Shown here piece by piece: positions 24,683 through 33,439 of a stretch of 52,832 bases of DNA; the stretch's first letter is position 1; each line of letters opens with the position of its first letter. The notes below the pieces were generated by a model. That model searched no databases. It saw only the letters and a list, made by a program, of their open reading frames with translations, and was not told the origin of the DNA. This stretch comes from Chloroflexota bacterium (GTDB lineage: Bacteria; Chloroflexota; Limnocylindria; QHBO01). The translations under genes and the position numbers were made by a program. The stretch is from contig QHBO01000031.1 in assembly GCA_003243965.1 (NCBI GenBank), positions 90,457 through 143,288 of the forward strand. Reading direction: 5' to 3'.

Positions 24683-26029
24683 GTGGAGTCCCGCCCGCGG
24701 CCCGCCCAGGATTGGCGCTGGCTCCTGGCGATCTACAGCCTGACCTCGACCATCGAGGCGCTCGGAGTGAGCCAGATCTTTGCCTTCCTGCCCCTCAGGC
24801 TGCGCGGGGTGGGCCTCCCGGAGGCGCAGATTCCCGCCTTCACCGGGCTGTTCAGCTCGCTCATCTTCGTATTCGGCATCCTGCTCGTGCCGTTCTGGGG
24901 CGTCTGGGCAGACAAGATCAGCCGTCGGGCGGTGATCGTCCGCAGCGCAGTGGTGGAGGCGGTCGTGTTCGCCGCCGTGGCCGCGTCGGTGGCTCCATGG
25001 CAGCTGGCGCTGAGCCTGCTGCTGGTCGGTCTCCAGCTCGGCAACACCGGCGTCATGCTGGCGGCGCTGCGGGACGTGACACCACGCGGTCGCCTCGGCA
25101 CCGCAACCGCCATCTTTGCTGCGACCAGCCCGATCGGGTTCGCGATCGGGCCGATCATCGGCGGCCTGATGATCGACCGCGCCCGGCTGCCGCTCTCCGC
25201 GGTCTTCTGGGCCAGCGCCGCGCTGTCACTTGGGACGGTGGCGCTGCTGTTGCTCGCCTCCCGCGAGGTGCGTCCGAGCGTCGTCCCGACCGGCCGGGCA
25301 ACCGCGCTTGCGATCGGGGCGCTTCGCGGCGTTCTGTCCGACCGCGCCATTCGACAGCTGTTCGTCATCTTTGGCGTGGCGATCCTCGCCAACCAGATGT
25401 ACCGGCCATACCTGCCGCTGATCGTCGAGCCGGTGAACGGCGGTCGGGCGGGCCTGGCCAGCGCCATCGGCCTGGTGGCGGGCACGGCCGCGCTGCTCGG
25501 CGCAGTGGTCTCCCCGATCAGTGGCCCGATCGGGGACCGCGTCGGTTTCCGACCGGTGCTCGTCGTGGCCCTGATCGCCGGCGGCGTGGCGGTGGGGGTC
25601 ATGCCGCTGGCACCAACGGTCGGGCTGCTTGCCACTCTGGCACTCATCTACGGGGCGATGCAGGCAACCGTGCAGGCGATGATGTTCGGGCTGGTCGCCC
25701 GGGAGGCGCCTCCGGAGCGGCGTTCGGCGACGCTCAATCTGGTCCTGCTTCCCCTCTACGTGGCCGGAATCATCGGCCCGGCCCTGGGCGGGCTGGTCGC
25801 CGGTGTCGGCGGCGTGCCAGCCGTATTCCCGGCGGCGGCGATCGTCTTCCTGGCTGGCGGCCTGAGCGTGGCCGGCGCCCTCGGCCGCATACGACGCCTC
25901 CGACAGGGCACTCAGCCGGATGGCGCAACCGATGTCGCCGACCGCTCCGACGGCCCGGAGGACGGCGGCTCGGACCGGAGCTCGGACAGGGGCTCGGATC
26001 CCGCACCGGGCCGTGCAACGGAGCGATAG
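24683..26029 (+). CDS. major facilitator superfamily transporter
   Basis: 448 residues with twelve predicted helices. The loop between helices 2 and 3 reads GVWADKISRRAVIVRS, an acceptable GxxxDxxxRR-type MFS motif A; the second half repeats it as GPIGDRVGFRPVLVVAL. AATSPIGFAIGPIIGGLMID is the antiporter-like motif C region. This looks like a drug/sugar efflux type (MFS_1); the substrate is unknown. The last ~45 residues are Gly/Ser/Asp-rich and lie inside a 118-bp overlap with the convergent GT4 gene. The GTG at 24683 is chosen from the TAGACT spacing; a longer frame upstream overlaps the transporter gene before it. Confidence 0.9.
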   Translation: MESRPRPAQDWRWLLAIYSLTSTIEALGVSQIFAFLPLRLRGVGLPEAQIPAFTGLFSSLIFVFGILLVPFWGVWADKISRRAVIVRSAVVEAVVFAAVAASVAPWQLALSLLLVGLQLGNTGVMLAALRDVTPRGRLGTATAIFAATSPIGFAIGPIIGGLMIDRARLPLSAVFWASAALSLGTVALLLLASREVRPSVVPTGRATALAIGALRGVLSDRAIRQLFVIFGVAILANQMYRPYLPLIVEPVNGGRAGLASAIGLVAGTAALLGAVVSPISGPIGDRVGFRPVLVVALIAGGVAVGVMPLAPTVGLLATLALIYGAMQATVQAMMFGLVAREAPPERRSATLNLVLLPLYVAGIIGPALGGLVAGVGGVPAVFPAAAIVFLAGGLSVAGALGRIRRLRQGTQPDGATDVADRSDGPEDGGSDRSSDRGSDPAPGRATER

Positions 26030-27210
26030 AGATCCACGGTCGCCTCCGCGATCGCGGACCAGCCGAATCGCTCGACCGCGCGCCGTCGGCCGGCGGCACC
26101 CATCGCCGTGCCGCGAGGCTGATCGCGCAGCAGGGCGTTGATCGCGTCCGCCAGGTCGGCCTCGAACCGGGCGGGATCGGTGACGGCCATCGGGTCGGCG
26201 GGTTCGGTGGCCACCGGGACGAGGATTCCGGTCTCGCCATCCACGACCACCTCCGGGATGCCGCCCACCGCGCTGGCCACCACCGGCGTCTCGCAGGCCA
26301 TCGCCTCGAGATTGATGATCCCGAACGGCTCGTAGACCGACGGGCAGCAGAAGACCGCCGCGTGCGAGTAGAGCTGTCGCACGCTGCGACGGTCGAGCAT
26401 CTCCGGAATCCAGACCAGGTTGCCACGCTCCTGACGGGCGGCCCGGACCCCGGCCTCCACCTCGGCCGCCAGCTCAGGGGTATCGGCCTGCCCGGCGCAC
26501 AGCACGACGGCGGCGGCGGGATCGATGCGGCGCGCGGCGCGGACGAGATGCACGATCCCCTTCTGACGTGTGATCCGCCCAACGAACAAGACGAACGGCA
26601 CCGATGGATCGACGCCAAGCCGCTCCAGGGCATCGGTCTCAGGATCCGGGCGGTAGGAGTCGGTGTCGATCCCGTTGTGGATCACGTGGACCCGCTCCGG
26701 CGCCACCCGGAAGAGGCGAAGGACGTCGTCGCGGGTTTCGCGGCTGACCGCGATCACCGCATCGGCCATCTCCAGCGCGGTTCGCTCGACCCATGCAGAG
26801 ACGTCGTAGCCACCGCCGAGCTGCTCCCGCTTCCAGGGTCGCAACGGCTCGAGGGAATGAACGGTGACGATCAGGGGCGTTCCGTAGGCGAGGTGTGCCA
26901 GCACGCCGGCCAGATGCGTGTACCAGGTGTGGCAATGGACCACGTCCGCGGCGACCGGCTCCACCACCATCGCGAGGTCGCGGCTCAGCGCGGCCAGGAC
27001 CGGCCGCAGCGGCTCCGGCGCGCGCGCAAGATCGTGCGCCGCTTGGGTGCCGGTCACGTGCCAGCCGGCCTGCCCCTCCTCCTGCGTCCCGAAGGTCCGC
27101 ACTTCGACATCGATCCGGCGGCGCAGCTCGCGGGTCAGCTCGGCGACGTGGACGCCCGCACCACCGTAGACCTCGGGCGGAAACTCATTGGTCAGGATCA
27201 GAACCCGCAT
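25912..27210 (-). CDS. GT4 glycosyltransferase, actinobacterial-type glycogen synthase / maltose-1-phosphate synthase
   Basis: 432 residues with the GT-B fold. The N-terminus MRVLILTNEFPPEVYGGAGV with the following HVAEL is the signature of the GlgA/GlgM-type enzymes of Actinobacteria, with a glycine-rich donor-domain loop. VLFVGRITRQKGIVHLVRAA starts the C-terminal Rossmann half, and EPFGIINLEAMACETPVVAS carries the E-x7-E motif of GT4 enzymes. It builds alpha-1,4-glucan or maltose 1-phosphate from ADP-glucose; which of the two cannot be decided here. The ATG at 27210 lies 7 nt after TAGGCT. The C-terminal ~35 residues are low-complexity Ser/Pro/Gly and overlap the end of the MFS gene on the other strand. 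Confidence 0.88.
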   Translation of the reverse strand: MRVLILTNEFPPEVYGGAGVHVAELTRELRRRIDVEVRTFGTQEEGQAGWHVTGTQAAHDLARAPEPLRPVLAALSRDLAMVVEPVAADVVHCHTWYTHLAGVLAHLAYGTPLIVTVHSLEPLRPWKREQLGGGYDVSAWVERTALEMADAVIAVSRETRDDVLRLFRVAPERVHVIHNGIDTDSYRPDPETDALERLGVDPSVPFVLFVGRITRQKGIVHLVRAARRIDPAAAVVLCAGQADTPELAAEVEAGVRAARQERGNLVWIPEMLDRRSVRQLYSHAAVFCCPSVYEPFGIINLEAMACETPVVASAVGGIPEVVVDGETGILVPVATEPADPMAVTDPARFEADLADAINALLRDQPRGTAMGAAGRRRAVERFGWSAIAEATVDLYRSVARPGAGSEPLSELRSEPPSSGPSERSATSVAPSG

Positions 27211-27217
27211 GGGCGGT

Positions 27218-27223
27218 AGCCTA
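27218..27223 (-). promoter_or_regulatory. -10 element (TAGGCT) of the GT4 gene
   Basis: TAGGCT on the minus strand is followed by 7 nt (ACCGCCC) and the ATG at 27210. It faces away from an identical plus-strand hexamer 58 bp to the right. Confidence 0.6.
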
Positions 27224-27281
27224 GCGCGCGCGGCAGAGCGCCCCATGAACCCGGCGGGCGCCGCATCCTGCGCCCCGCTGC

Positions 27282-27287
27282 TAGGCT
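27282..27287 (+). promoter_or_regulatory. -10 element (TAGGCT) of the esterase gene
   Basis: TAGGCT is followed by 7 nt (CCGCGGC) and the GTG at 27295, again the leaderless spacing. Confidence 0.6.
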
Positions 27288-27294
27288 CCGCGGC

Positions 27295-28326
27295 GTGAAG
27301 CCATGGTCGCGCTCACTCGCCGGACGCCTGGACGAGCTCCTGATCGAGAGCCGGGCGCTGGCGGGCAATCCGCTTGGCGACCCGGATCGACGGCCCCTCT
27401 ACGTCTACACCCCACCGGGCTACGAGGAGGAGCCGGCACGCCACTATCCGAGCATCTACCGCATCCAGGGGCTCACCGGCCAGCTCGACATGTGGCGCAA
27501 CCGACAGGCCTTCACCGAAAACCCCATCGAGCTCGCCGACGCGGTCTTCACCGATGGCGACACGCCGCCGGCGATCATCGTCTACGTCGACGCCTGGACC
27601 AGCCTCGGCGGCAGCCAGTTCCTCGACTCACCGGGGACCGGCCGCTACCACACCTACCTGTGCGAGGAGGTGGTCGCCTTCGTCGACGCCCGGTACCGGA
27701 CACTGCCGGCGCCGGAGCACCGGGCGATCGCCGGGAAATCCAGCGGCGGGTACGGCGCGATGGTCACCCCGATGCTACGGCCCGACCTGTTCGGGGCGTT
27801 CGCCACGCACGCCGGCGACGCGCTCTTCGAAGCCTGTTACCTGCCGGATCTGCGCGAGGCGGTTCGCGCCCTCCGCGACGAGTACGACGGTTCGTATGAC
27901 GCCTTCTGGTCGAGCTTCCGGTCGCGCCCCGGAAGGGGACGCCGCTCGGATGGCGCGCTCCTGAACATGTACTGCATGGCCGCCTGCTACTCGGCCGATC
28001 CGGACGGGACGGTGCGGCTGCCGGTCGAGATCACGACCGGGGAGCTGCTGCCCGACATCTGGAATCGATGGCTCGCCTGGGACCCGGTGCGGATGGCGCG
28101 ACGGCGCCCGGCGGCGCTGCGTGGCCAGCGCGCGATGTGGATCGACGCGGGGACGTCGGACGAGTTCTACCTCGACGTCGGTGCCCAGGCATTCCACGCC
28201 GAGCTGCGGAAGGCCGGAATCGGCGAAAACGTGCGGTTCGAGCTGTTCGAGGGCACGCATTCGGGGATCGAGTGGCGGTATCCGCTCGCGCTCCGGTTCC
28301 TCGCGGAGCGCATCGCGCCGCAATGA
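27295..28326 (+). CDS. alpha/beta-hydrolase, putative esterase (Esterase D/antigen 85 type fold)
   Basis: 343 residues, PF00756 type. The N-terminal part has the strand and loop PLYVYTPPGYEEEPARHYPS. The nucleophile elbow is GKSSGGYGAM (GxSxG with serine near residue 151). The acid is likely in WIDAGTSDEFYLD and the histidine in EGTHSGIEWRYPLAL, so the triad looks complete. There is no signal peptide, so it is cytoplasmic, unlike antigen 85 mycolyltransferases. The substrate could be an acylated carbohydrate or S-formylglutathione-like thioester; neither is shown. It is divergent from the GT4 gene with back-to-back -10 boxes. The start is fixed by the TAGGCT spacing. Confidence 0.85.
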   Translation: MKPWSRSLAGRLDELLIESRALAGNPLGDPDRRPLYVYTPPGYEEEPARHYPSIYRIQGLTGQLDMWRNRQAFTENPIELADAVFTDGDTPPAIIVYVDAWTSLGGSQFLDSPGTGRYHTYLCEEVVAFVDARYRTLPAPEHRAIAGKSSGGYGAMVTPMLRPDLFGAFATHAGDALFEACYLPDLREAVRALRDEYDGSYDAFWSSFRSRPGRGRRSDGALLNMYCMAACYSADPDGTVRLPVEITTGELLPDIWNRWLAWDPVRMARRRPAALRGQRAMWIDAGTSDEFYLDVGAQAFHAELRKAGIGENVRFELFEGTHSGIEWRYPLALRFLAERIAPQ

Positions 28327-28456
28327 ACCGCTGATCGCGGCGTACGCTCCCCGCGCGGGAGCAGGCACTCGGCGGCGTGGTCCCGGAATTGCTGCGGCTG
28401 GCGCGGCGACCGAGTAGGCTGCGGCGGGCGTTCAACGGAGAAGGGAGCGGCGAACG

Positions 28457-28819
28457 ATGGTTCTCGTCGTCGACGACGAGCCCGCCATCCGGCAGATGCT
28501 CGAGGACATCCTCGGCGGGGAGGGGCACCAGGTGGTCACCGTGCCCGACGGGCGCGCGGCACTCCAGCGGCTGCACGACGGCCTCCTCCCGTGCCTGATA
28601 CTCCTCGACCTGATGATGCCGCGCCTGAATGGCTGGCAGCTGGCTGAGCACCTGCGCGCAGATCCTCGCCTGAGGCCGATCCCGTTCGTTCTGATCGCCG
28701 CCAACCCACGCTTCGCCGCCCAGGCAGAGGCGCTTGGAGCCCGGAAGTGGCTTGGCAAGCCGATCAATCTCGAAGACCTGCTGCAGACCGTCGAGGAGTT
28801 CTGCGGACACGCCGCGTGA
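28457..28819 (+). CDS. single-domain response regulator
   Basis: 120 residues, only a CheY-like receiver domain. The acidic pair D6-D7 (VLVVDDEPAIRQ), the phospho-acceptor D51 (LILLDLMMPRL) and the lysine in WLGKPINLEDLL are all present. No output domain follows, so it acts through protein contact or as a phosphorelay partner. It has a GGGAG site about 9 nt before the ATG, and a TAGGCT hexamer at 28415-28420 would give a ~30-nt leader. Its stop overlaps the GTG of the histidine kinase gene (GTGA), so the two are translationally coupled and probably form a pair. Confidence 0.93.
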   Translation: MVLVVDDEPAIRQMLEDILGGEGHQVVTVPDGRAALQRLHDGLLPCLILLDLMMPRLNGWQLAEHLRADPRLRPIPFVLIAANPRFAAQAEALGARKWLGKPINLEDLLQTVEEFCGHAA

Positions 28820-30573
28820 CGATCCGCCAGGAGGAGCTCCACCAGCTCAGCGCGGCGCTCCTCGGTTCCAGAGAGGGCCTGGATGCGATCCTGGCCCGCA
28901 TCTCGGACGGAGTCACCGTGCAGGATCGCCAGGGACGCCTGGTCTACGCGAACCCGGCCGCGCTGCCGATGCTGGGCGTGGGCTCGCTCGAGGAGCTCGC
29001 GAGCCTCGATCAGGACGAGCTTCTGTCGCGCTTCGAGCTGATGGACGAGAACGGCGACCCCTTCCCGATCGCCGACCTTCCGGGACGGCGCATCCTCCTC
29101 GGCCTGGAGGCGACGCCCCAGGTCGTGCGCTATCGCGTCCGACGGACGGGCGCAGAACACTTCTCGCGGGTCGCGGCCCAGCCGCTGTCGGGAGCTCGGG
29201 GCGAGGCTGACTACGTGGTCAGCACGTTCCACGACATCAGCGACATGAAGCGCAGCGAGCAGACGCTCAGCTTCCTGCTCGAGGCCGGAAACCTCCTCTC
29301 CGCCTCCCTCGATTACGAGGACACCCTCCAGCTCGTCGCGCGGCTGGCGGTCCCGACCCTCGCCGACTACTGCATCGTCGATATCACCGATGAGGTCGGA
29401 GAACCGCGTCGCATCGCTGTTCACCATCGCGACCAGGAGATGCTCGGCGTCGCCGAGGAGCTGCAGCGCCGCTTCCCACCGGAGCGCGACGCGCCGTACG
29501 GCGTGCATCACGTCCTCCGCACCGGCGTCGCCGAGTTCATGGCGGAGATCAGCGACGAACAACTGGAGCGGAGCGCCGAGCAGCCGGGCCGCGGCCCCGA
29601 GTACCTCGCCCTCCTGCGCCGCCTCGACCTGCAGTCCTACCTGATCGCGCCGATGGTCGGTCGCGAGCGGATCGTCGGCGCGCTGACTCTCGTGTACGCC
29701 GAGTCGGGGCGCCACTACACCGAGTCCGATCTCCCGGTCGCCGAGCTGCTCTCCCGGCGTGCGGCCAGTGCGGTCGAGAACGCGGAGCTGTACGAAGCCG
29801 CCGCGGCCGGGGTGCGGACGCGAGACAGCTTCCTGGCGATGGCGACGCACGAGCTGCTGACGCCGGTGACCGTCGTCCGCGGCTATGCCCAGTCGTTGGG
29901 CCGGCTGATCGAGCAGCGCCGGTCGGAGCCTCCACCGCACGGCGTGGGCGTGATCTCCGTTGAGGCGGACCGGCTGGCGCTCGCCAGCCAGCGTCTGGAT
30001 ACCGCCACCATCCGCCTACAGCGTCTGGTGAACGACCTGCTCGACATCAGCCGCATCCAACACGGGCGACTGGAGCTGACCCTCGAGCGTGTCGATCTGA
30101 CCGAGATGCTCAGGTCGCTCGCCGAGTCGGTCCGCATCCAGCAGTCCGAGGGTCGGTACTCGACGGATATCCGCCTCGAACTCGAACTCCCGGCCGTTCG
30201 GGTCATCGGAGACTGGGACCCGCTGCGCCTGGAGCAGGTGTTCCTGAACCTGGTCGACAACGCGCTCAAGTACTCGCCGCCGGACGGGAGCGTGCGCGTC
30301 TGGATGCAGCTCGAAGGGGACGCGGCGCGGATCGTGATCGAGGATGAAGGAGTCGGCATCCCGGACGACCAGCTGGAGGTGATCTTCGAGCCGCTCTCCC
30401 GAGGCAGCAACGTGTGGCATAGCGGGTTCCCGGGGTTCGGCATGGGTCTCGCGGTCTGTCGCGAGATCGTCGAGCGACACGGGGGCTCGATCCGGGCCGA
30501 GTCGGCCGGGCCGGGCAGAGGTGCCCGCTTCACCGTCCGCCTCCCGGTTGCGCATGGGACGGGGCCCGGCTGA
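28816..30573 (+). CDS. sensor histidine kinase with PAS and GAF domains
   Basis: 585 residues, soluble. A PAS domain (about 18-140, DAILARISDGVTVQDRQGRL and the following YRVRRTGAEHFSRV) is followed by a GAF domain (about 160-330, LQLVARLAVPTLADYCIVDI), then the HisKA dimerisation domain with phospho-acceptor H345 (MATHELLTPVTVVRGYAQSL), then HATPase_c with N box NLVDNALKYS, G1 EDEGVGIP and G2 GFGMGLAV. It has no membrane helices, so it senses an intracellular signal such as redox state or a small ligand through PAS/GAF. The GTG start overlaps the response regulator stop. No target genes can be named. Confidence 0.93.
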   Translation: MTIRQEELHQLSAALLGSREGLDAILARISDGVTVQDRQGRLVYANPAALPMLGVGSLEELASLDQDELLSRFELMDENGDPFPIADLPGRRILLGLEATPQVVRYRVRRTGAEHFSRVAAQPLSGARGEADYVVSTFHDISDMKRSEQTLSFLLEAGNLLSASLDYEDTLQLVARLAVPTLADYCIVDITDEVGEPRRIAVHHRDQEMLGVAEELQRRFPPERDAPYGVHHVLRTGVAEFMAEISDEQLERSAEQPGRGPEYLALLRRLDLQSYLIAPMVGRERIVGALTLVYAESGRHYTESDLPVAELLSRRAASAVENAELYEAAAAGVRTRDSFLAMATHELLTPVTVVRGYAQSLGRLIEQRRSEPPPHGVGVISVEADRLALASQRLDTATIRLQRLVNDLLDISRIQHGRLELTLERVDLTEMLRSLAESVRIQQSEGRYSTDIRLELELPAVRVIGDWDPLRLEQVFLNLVDNALKYSPPDGSVRVWMQLEGDAARIVIEDEGVGIPDDQLEVIFEPLSRGSNVWHSGFPGFGMGLAVCREIVERHGGSIRAESAGPGRGARFTVRLPVAHGTGPG

Positions 30574-30632
30574 GCCCGCCGTTCGGCCGACATCGGGACG
30601 ACGAGCCTCCGGCGGATCGGGTGGGCGCCGAC

Positions 30633-30638
30633 TAGACT
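30633..30638 (+). promoter_or_regulatory. -10 element (TAGACT) of the FAH-family gene
   Basis: TAGACT ends 9 nt before the ATG at 30648, giving a leader of 2-3 nt. It drives at least the FAH and DinB-like genes, which overlap by four bases. Confidence 0.5.
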
Positions 30639-30647
30639 CAGCGACCA

Positions 30648-31670
30648 ATGAAGATCGCGCACGTCCGTGAGGTGGGCGCGCCCCGGGGGGCGCCATGGCG
30701 GCTCGCCGCGGCGCTGGACGCAGATGGCCGTGACTGGCTGGACCTGGAGACCGCGCGTCGGTCGCTGGTCGCAGCCGACCCTCGCCTGGCGCACAACTCG
30801 GCACTCTTCCGCCAGCCGCTCACGACGCTCGATGACCACCTGCGCCTCGGCCTGCGCGTCGAGGCGCTGACCGACCTCGTCGAGCGGTTCGCCGGGGCCG
30901 ATGCTGATAAGGAGGCGATCAGCGCGGCCGATGAGCTTCGGTTCGGGCCGCCGATCCTGCAGCCGCCGACATTTCGGGACTTTTACGCGTTCGAGGAGCA
31001 CGTCGGCACCATGTGGCGGCGCCGCGGGCAGGAGATTCCCGAGGCGTGGTTCCGACTGCCGATCTTCTACTTCGGCAACGTCTCCGAGGTGCGTGGCCCG
31101 GGAGATCCGGTCTGGGCGCCGCGCGGCTGCGCCGAGCTCGACTATGAGCTCGAGGTCGCGGCGTTGATCGACACGCCGGCGGTCGACCTCTCCGCGGAGC
31201 GCGGAGAGGAGGCGATCGGCGGCTATCTGATCCTCAACGACTGGTCGGCCCGAGACCTGCAACGAGAGGAGACGAGCGTTCGTCTCGGCCCTGCCAAGGG
31301 CAAGGACTTCGCGACGTCCATCGGTCCATGGCTCGTCACGCCCGACGAGCTCGCCGACCGGCGCTCGGGAAAGGGATATGACCTCGCCATGCAGGCCAGC
31401 GTGAACGACCAGCAAACCAGCGGCGGCCAGTGGTCGAGCACCGCGTTCAGCTTCGGCGAGATGGTGGCTCGGGCGTCAGCCGATGTCCGGCTCCGTCCCG
31501 GGGACCTGCTGGGCAGCGGCACGGTGGGGACCGGTTGCCTGCTGGAGATCGGCGAAGAGCGGCTCGGCCGGTGGCTCCAACCGGCTGACGTGGTGACGCT
31601 GAGCATCGAGCGGCTCGGGAGCCTGGTGACACCGATTGTCGAGCGACCTGCTGGTCGTGAGCAGCAATGA
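30648..31670 (+). CDS. fumarylacetoacetate hydrolase family protein
   Basis: 340 residues, PF01557. The metal site is visible as the ELDYELEVA run (Glu-x-Glu), LNDWSARDLQ with the conserved Asp, and KGKDFATSIGPWLV with the lysine; GSGTVGTGCLLE is the family's final strand signature. Enzymes of this superfamily hydrolyse or isomerise C-C bonds of dicarbonyl compounds (fumarylpyruvate, acylpyruvate, 2-oxo-hepta-3-ene-dioate) in aromatic or amino acid breakdown; the exact reaction cannot be told. The N-terminal ~100 residues form the family's small extra domain. It is cotranscribed with the DinB-like gene through an ATGA overlap. Confidence 0.9.
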   Translation: MKIAHVREVGAPRGAPWRLAAALDADGRDWLDLETARRSLVAADPRLAHNSALFRQPLTTLDDHLRLGLRVEALTDLVERFAGADADKEAISAADELRFGPPILQPPTFRDFYAFEEHVGTMWRRRGQEIPEAWFRLPIFYFGNVSEVRGPGDPVWAPRGCAELDYELEVAALIDTPAVDLSAERGEEAIGGYLILNDWSARDLQREETSVRLGPAKGKDFATSIGPWLVTPDELADRRSGKGYDLAMQASVNDQQTSGGQWSSTAFSFGEMVARASADVRLRPGDLLGSGTVGTGCLLEIGEERLGRWLQPADVVTLSIERLGSLVTPIVERPAGREQQ

Positions 31671-32167
31671 GCGACACACGCGACCTCCTGGCCCGGATCG
31701 ACTCCGCCGAGCGCACGCTGTCGCATTTCGCCGAGACACCGCCTCCACCGTCGGCGCTGACGCGCGCCGAGCCCTCGACCGGTGAACGCTGGGATGCGGG
31801 GCAGGCCTGGGCCCACCTCGCCGAGTTCGTGCCCTACTGGCGTATGGAAGCGCGGCGAGTGGCGGATCCGGCAAATGCCGAGCCGGTCGCCTTTGGCCGC
31901 GTGCAGTCGGACCCGGATCGGATCGCCCGCATCGCAGAGGGCCGCAGGGAGCCTCCGCCCGTCCAGATGGAACGGCTCGCGCGCGAGCTGAGCGCGCTCC
32001 GCAGCTGGCTGACCGGCCTGGCTCCTGCCGACCTGCAGCGCATGGGGATACACCAGACCCGAGGCCCGATGAGCGTGCGCGAGATCATCGACCGCTTCAT
32101 CGCAGCGCATCTCGAGGAGCATGCCGCGCAGCTCGGAGAGTTGGAGATGCCCGAGGCCCGCCGCTGA
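31667..32167 (+). CDS. DinB/DUF664-like four-helix metal-binding protein
   Basis: 166 residues predicted to be a four-helix bundle. Histidines in WAHLAEFVPYW (helix 2) and AHLEEHAAQLGELE (helix 4) are placed as in the DinB/YfiT-type family, where three histidines hold a divalent metal. Members are often thiol- or bacillithiol/mycothiol-dependent transferases or isomerases; here the activity is unknown. The pairing with an FAH-family hydrolase is reminiscent of maleylpyruvate isomerase (a DinB-fold enzyme) acting before a fumarylpyruvate hydrolase, but this is inference. The ATG overlaps the upstream stop. Confidence 0.75.
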   Translation: MSDTRDLLARIDSAERTLSHFAETPPPPSALTRAEPSTGERWDAGQAWAHLAEFVPYWRMEARRVADPANAEPVAFGRVQSDPDRIARIAEGRREPPPVQMERLARELSALRSWLTGLAPADLQRMGIHQTRGPMSVREIIDRFIAAHLEEHAAQLGELEMPEARR

Positions 32168-32242
32168 GCGCGGTCCGCTGACCGCGGATCCGCGGGCTCG
32201 GCGATCCTCCGGCCCCGCGCTTGCTCTCCATCGCGCCGCATC

Positions 32243-33439
32243 ATGGACTGGCAACTGGTCGATCGACCCCTCATCCTGGCGTCGTACGGGGTCAACCTCG
32301 CGATCCGCGCGCGGCGGGCGCTGGTCGGGCCACGGCGCCATCGGGGCGATGCGGCGAACATCATCTCCGCCTGCATCGATGACTGCTGGAACGGCCACTG
32401 CTACACCGCCAGCCCGGGCTACTTCCATCAGTTCTGGACGCGCGACCTGTGCTTCAGCGCGGTCGCCATCGCTCGCCGCTCGGACCGGGATCGAGGTCGC
32501 GTGCTGGCCTCGCTCAGCTGGGCGATCCGCGCCTGGCGGCGGCGACGGAGCCATATCACCACCACGATCCACTACTTCAGCCAGCCGGTGGACGTCTTCG
32601 ACTACGGCGTGGATTGTCTTCCGCTGCTGCTGGCCGCGCTGCGCGCGCTCGAGGGGGAGCGCATCGTCGAGCGCCATCGCGCCTGGCTGCAAAGAGAAGT
32701 CGAGCACTACGTCGACGAGGTCGTCGACCCCGACCTCGGACTGGTGCGGACCGACCGCAAGTTCTCGGCGCATCGGGACACGGTGGTCAATCGCTGCAAC
32801 GCCTACGGCAACAGCATGGTGGCGCTGCTCGCCGATACAGCGCCACGCCTCGGGCTGCGGCTGCCCGACCCGCTGCGGCCCATCGCCCGAGACCCGGCGG
32901 GCCTTCTGACCGAGGTGTTCTGGAACGAGGCGGGCGGCTACTTCGTCGATCGGCCGGGCGACACCGCGCCATCGGGCGAGGGAAACCTGTGGCCGTACTG
33001 GACCGGCGTCGTCACCGATCAGGCGCGGATCCGCAGCTCGCTGGCGACCCTGGCCAAACAGGGCTTCGCGACTCCCTACCCGCTCCGCTACGAGGTCACG
33101 CGCGATCCAGCTGAGGAGCCGCTGTTCGTCCGAACCTTCATGCCGAACTACCAGGGCACCACGGCGTGGACGTCACTCGGCTCGATCTACCTGCAGCTGC
33201 TGCACCACGTCGATCCGGAGTCGGCGCGCGAGGGGATCGAGCGATACGTGGCCTGGATCGAGCGCGACGGGACATTCTGGGAGGTTCTCGACGGCGATAC
33301 CGGCCGCCCGTACCGCTCGAGCTTCCTGACCCAGAGCGACGCGAGCATGCTGTGGTCGGCGATCTTCCTGGATCTGATCCGCCACCCGGACCTGCCGCCT
33401 GCCATCCTGAGCGCGCCCGTGAACGAGCCGCAACGATGA
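32243..33439 (+). CDS. six-hairpin glycosidase-like protein (glycogen debranching/GH63-like)
   Basis: 398 residues dominated by paired helices of an (alpha/alpha)6 barrel. GYFHQFWTRDLCFSAVAIAR matches the typical WxRD segment of amylo-alpha-1,6-glucosidase and GH63/GH15-like barrels, FWNEAGGYFVDRPGDT is the usual strand-turn, and GNLWPYWTGVVTDQARI with GTTAWTSLGSIYLQLLHHVD forms the closing barrel pairs. There is no signal peptide, so it is cytoplasmic and may trim alpha-glucans or a sugar polymer. Catalytic acids are probably the Asp in WTRD and a downstream Glu or Asp; I cannot assign them firmly. It is joined to the next gene by ATGA. Confidence 0.75.
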   Translation: MDWQLVDRPLILASYGVNLAIRARRALVGPRRHRGDAANIISACIDDCWNGHCYTASPGYFHQFWTRDLCFSAVAIARRSDRDRGRVLASLSWAIRAWRRRRSHITTTIHYFSQPVDVFDYGVDCLPLLLAALRALEGERIVERHRAWLQREVEHYVDEVVDPDLGLVRTDRKFSAHRDTVVNRCNAYGNSMVALLADTAPRLGLRLPDPLRPIARDPAGLLTEVFWNEAGGYFVDRPGDTAPSGEGNLWPYWTGVVTDQARIRSSLATLAKQGFATPYPLRYEVTRDPAEEPLFVRTFMPNYQGTTAWTSLGSIYLQLLHHVDPESAREGIERYVAWIERDGTFWEVLDGDTGRPYRSSFLTQSDASMLWSAIFLDLIRHPDLPPAILSAPVNEPQR

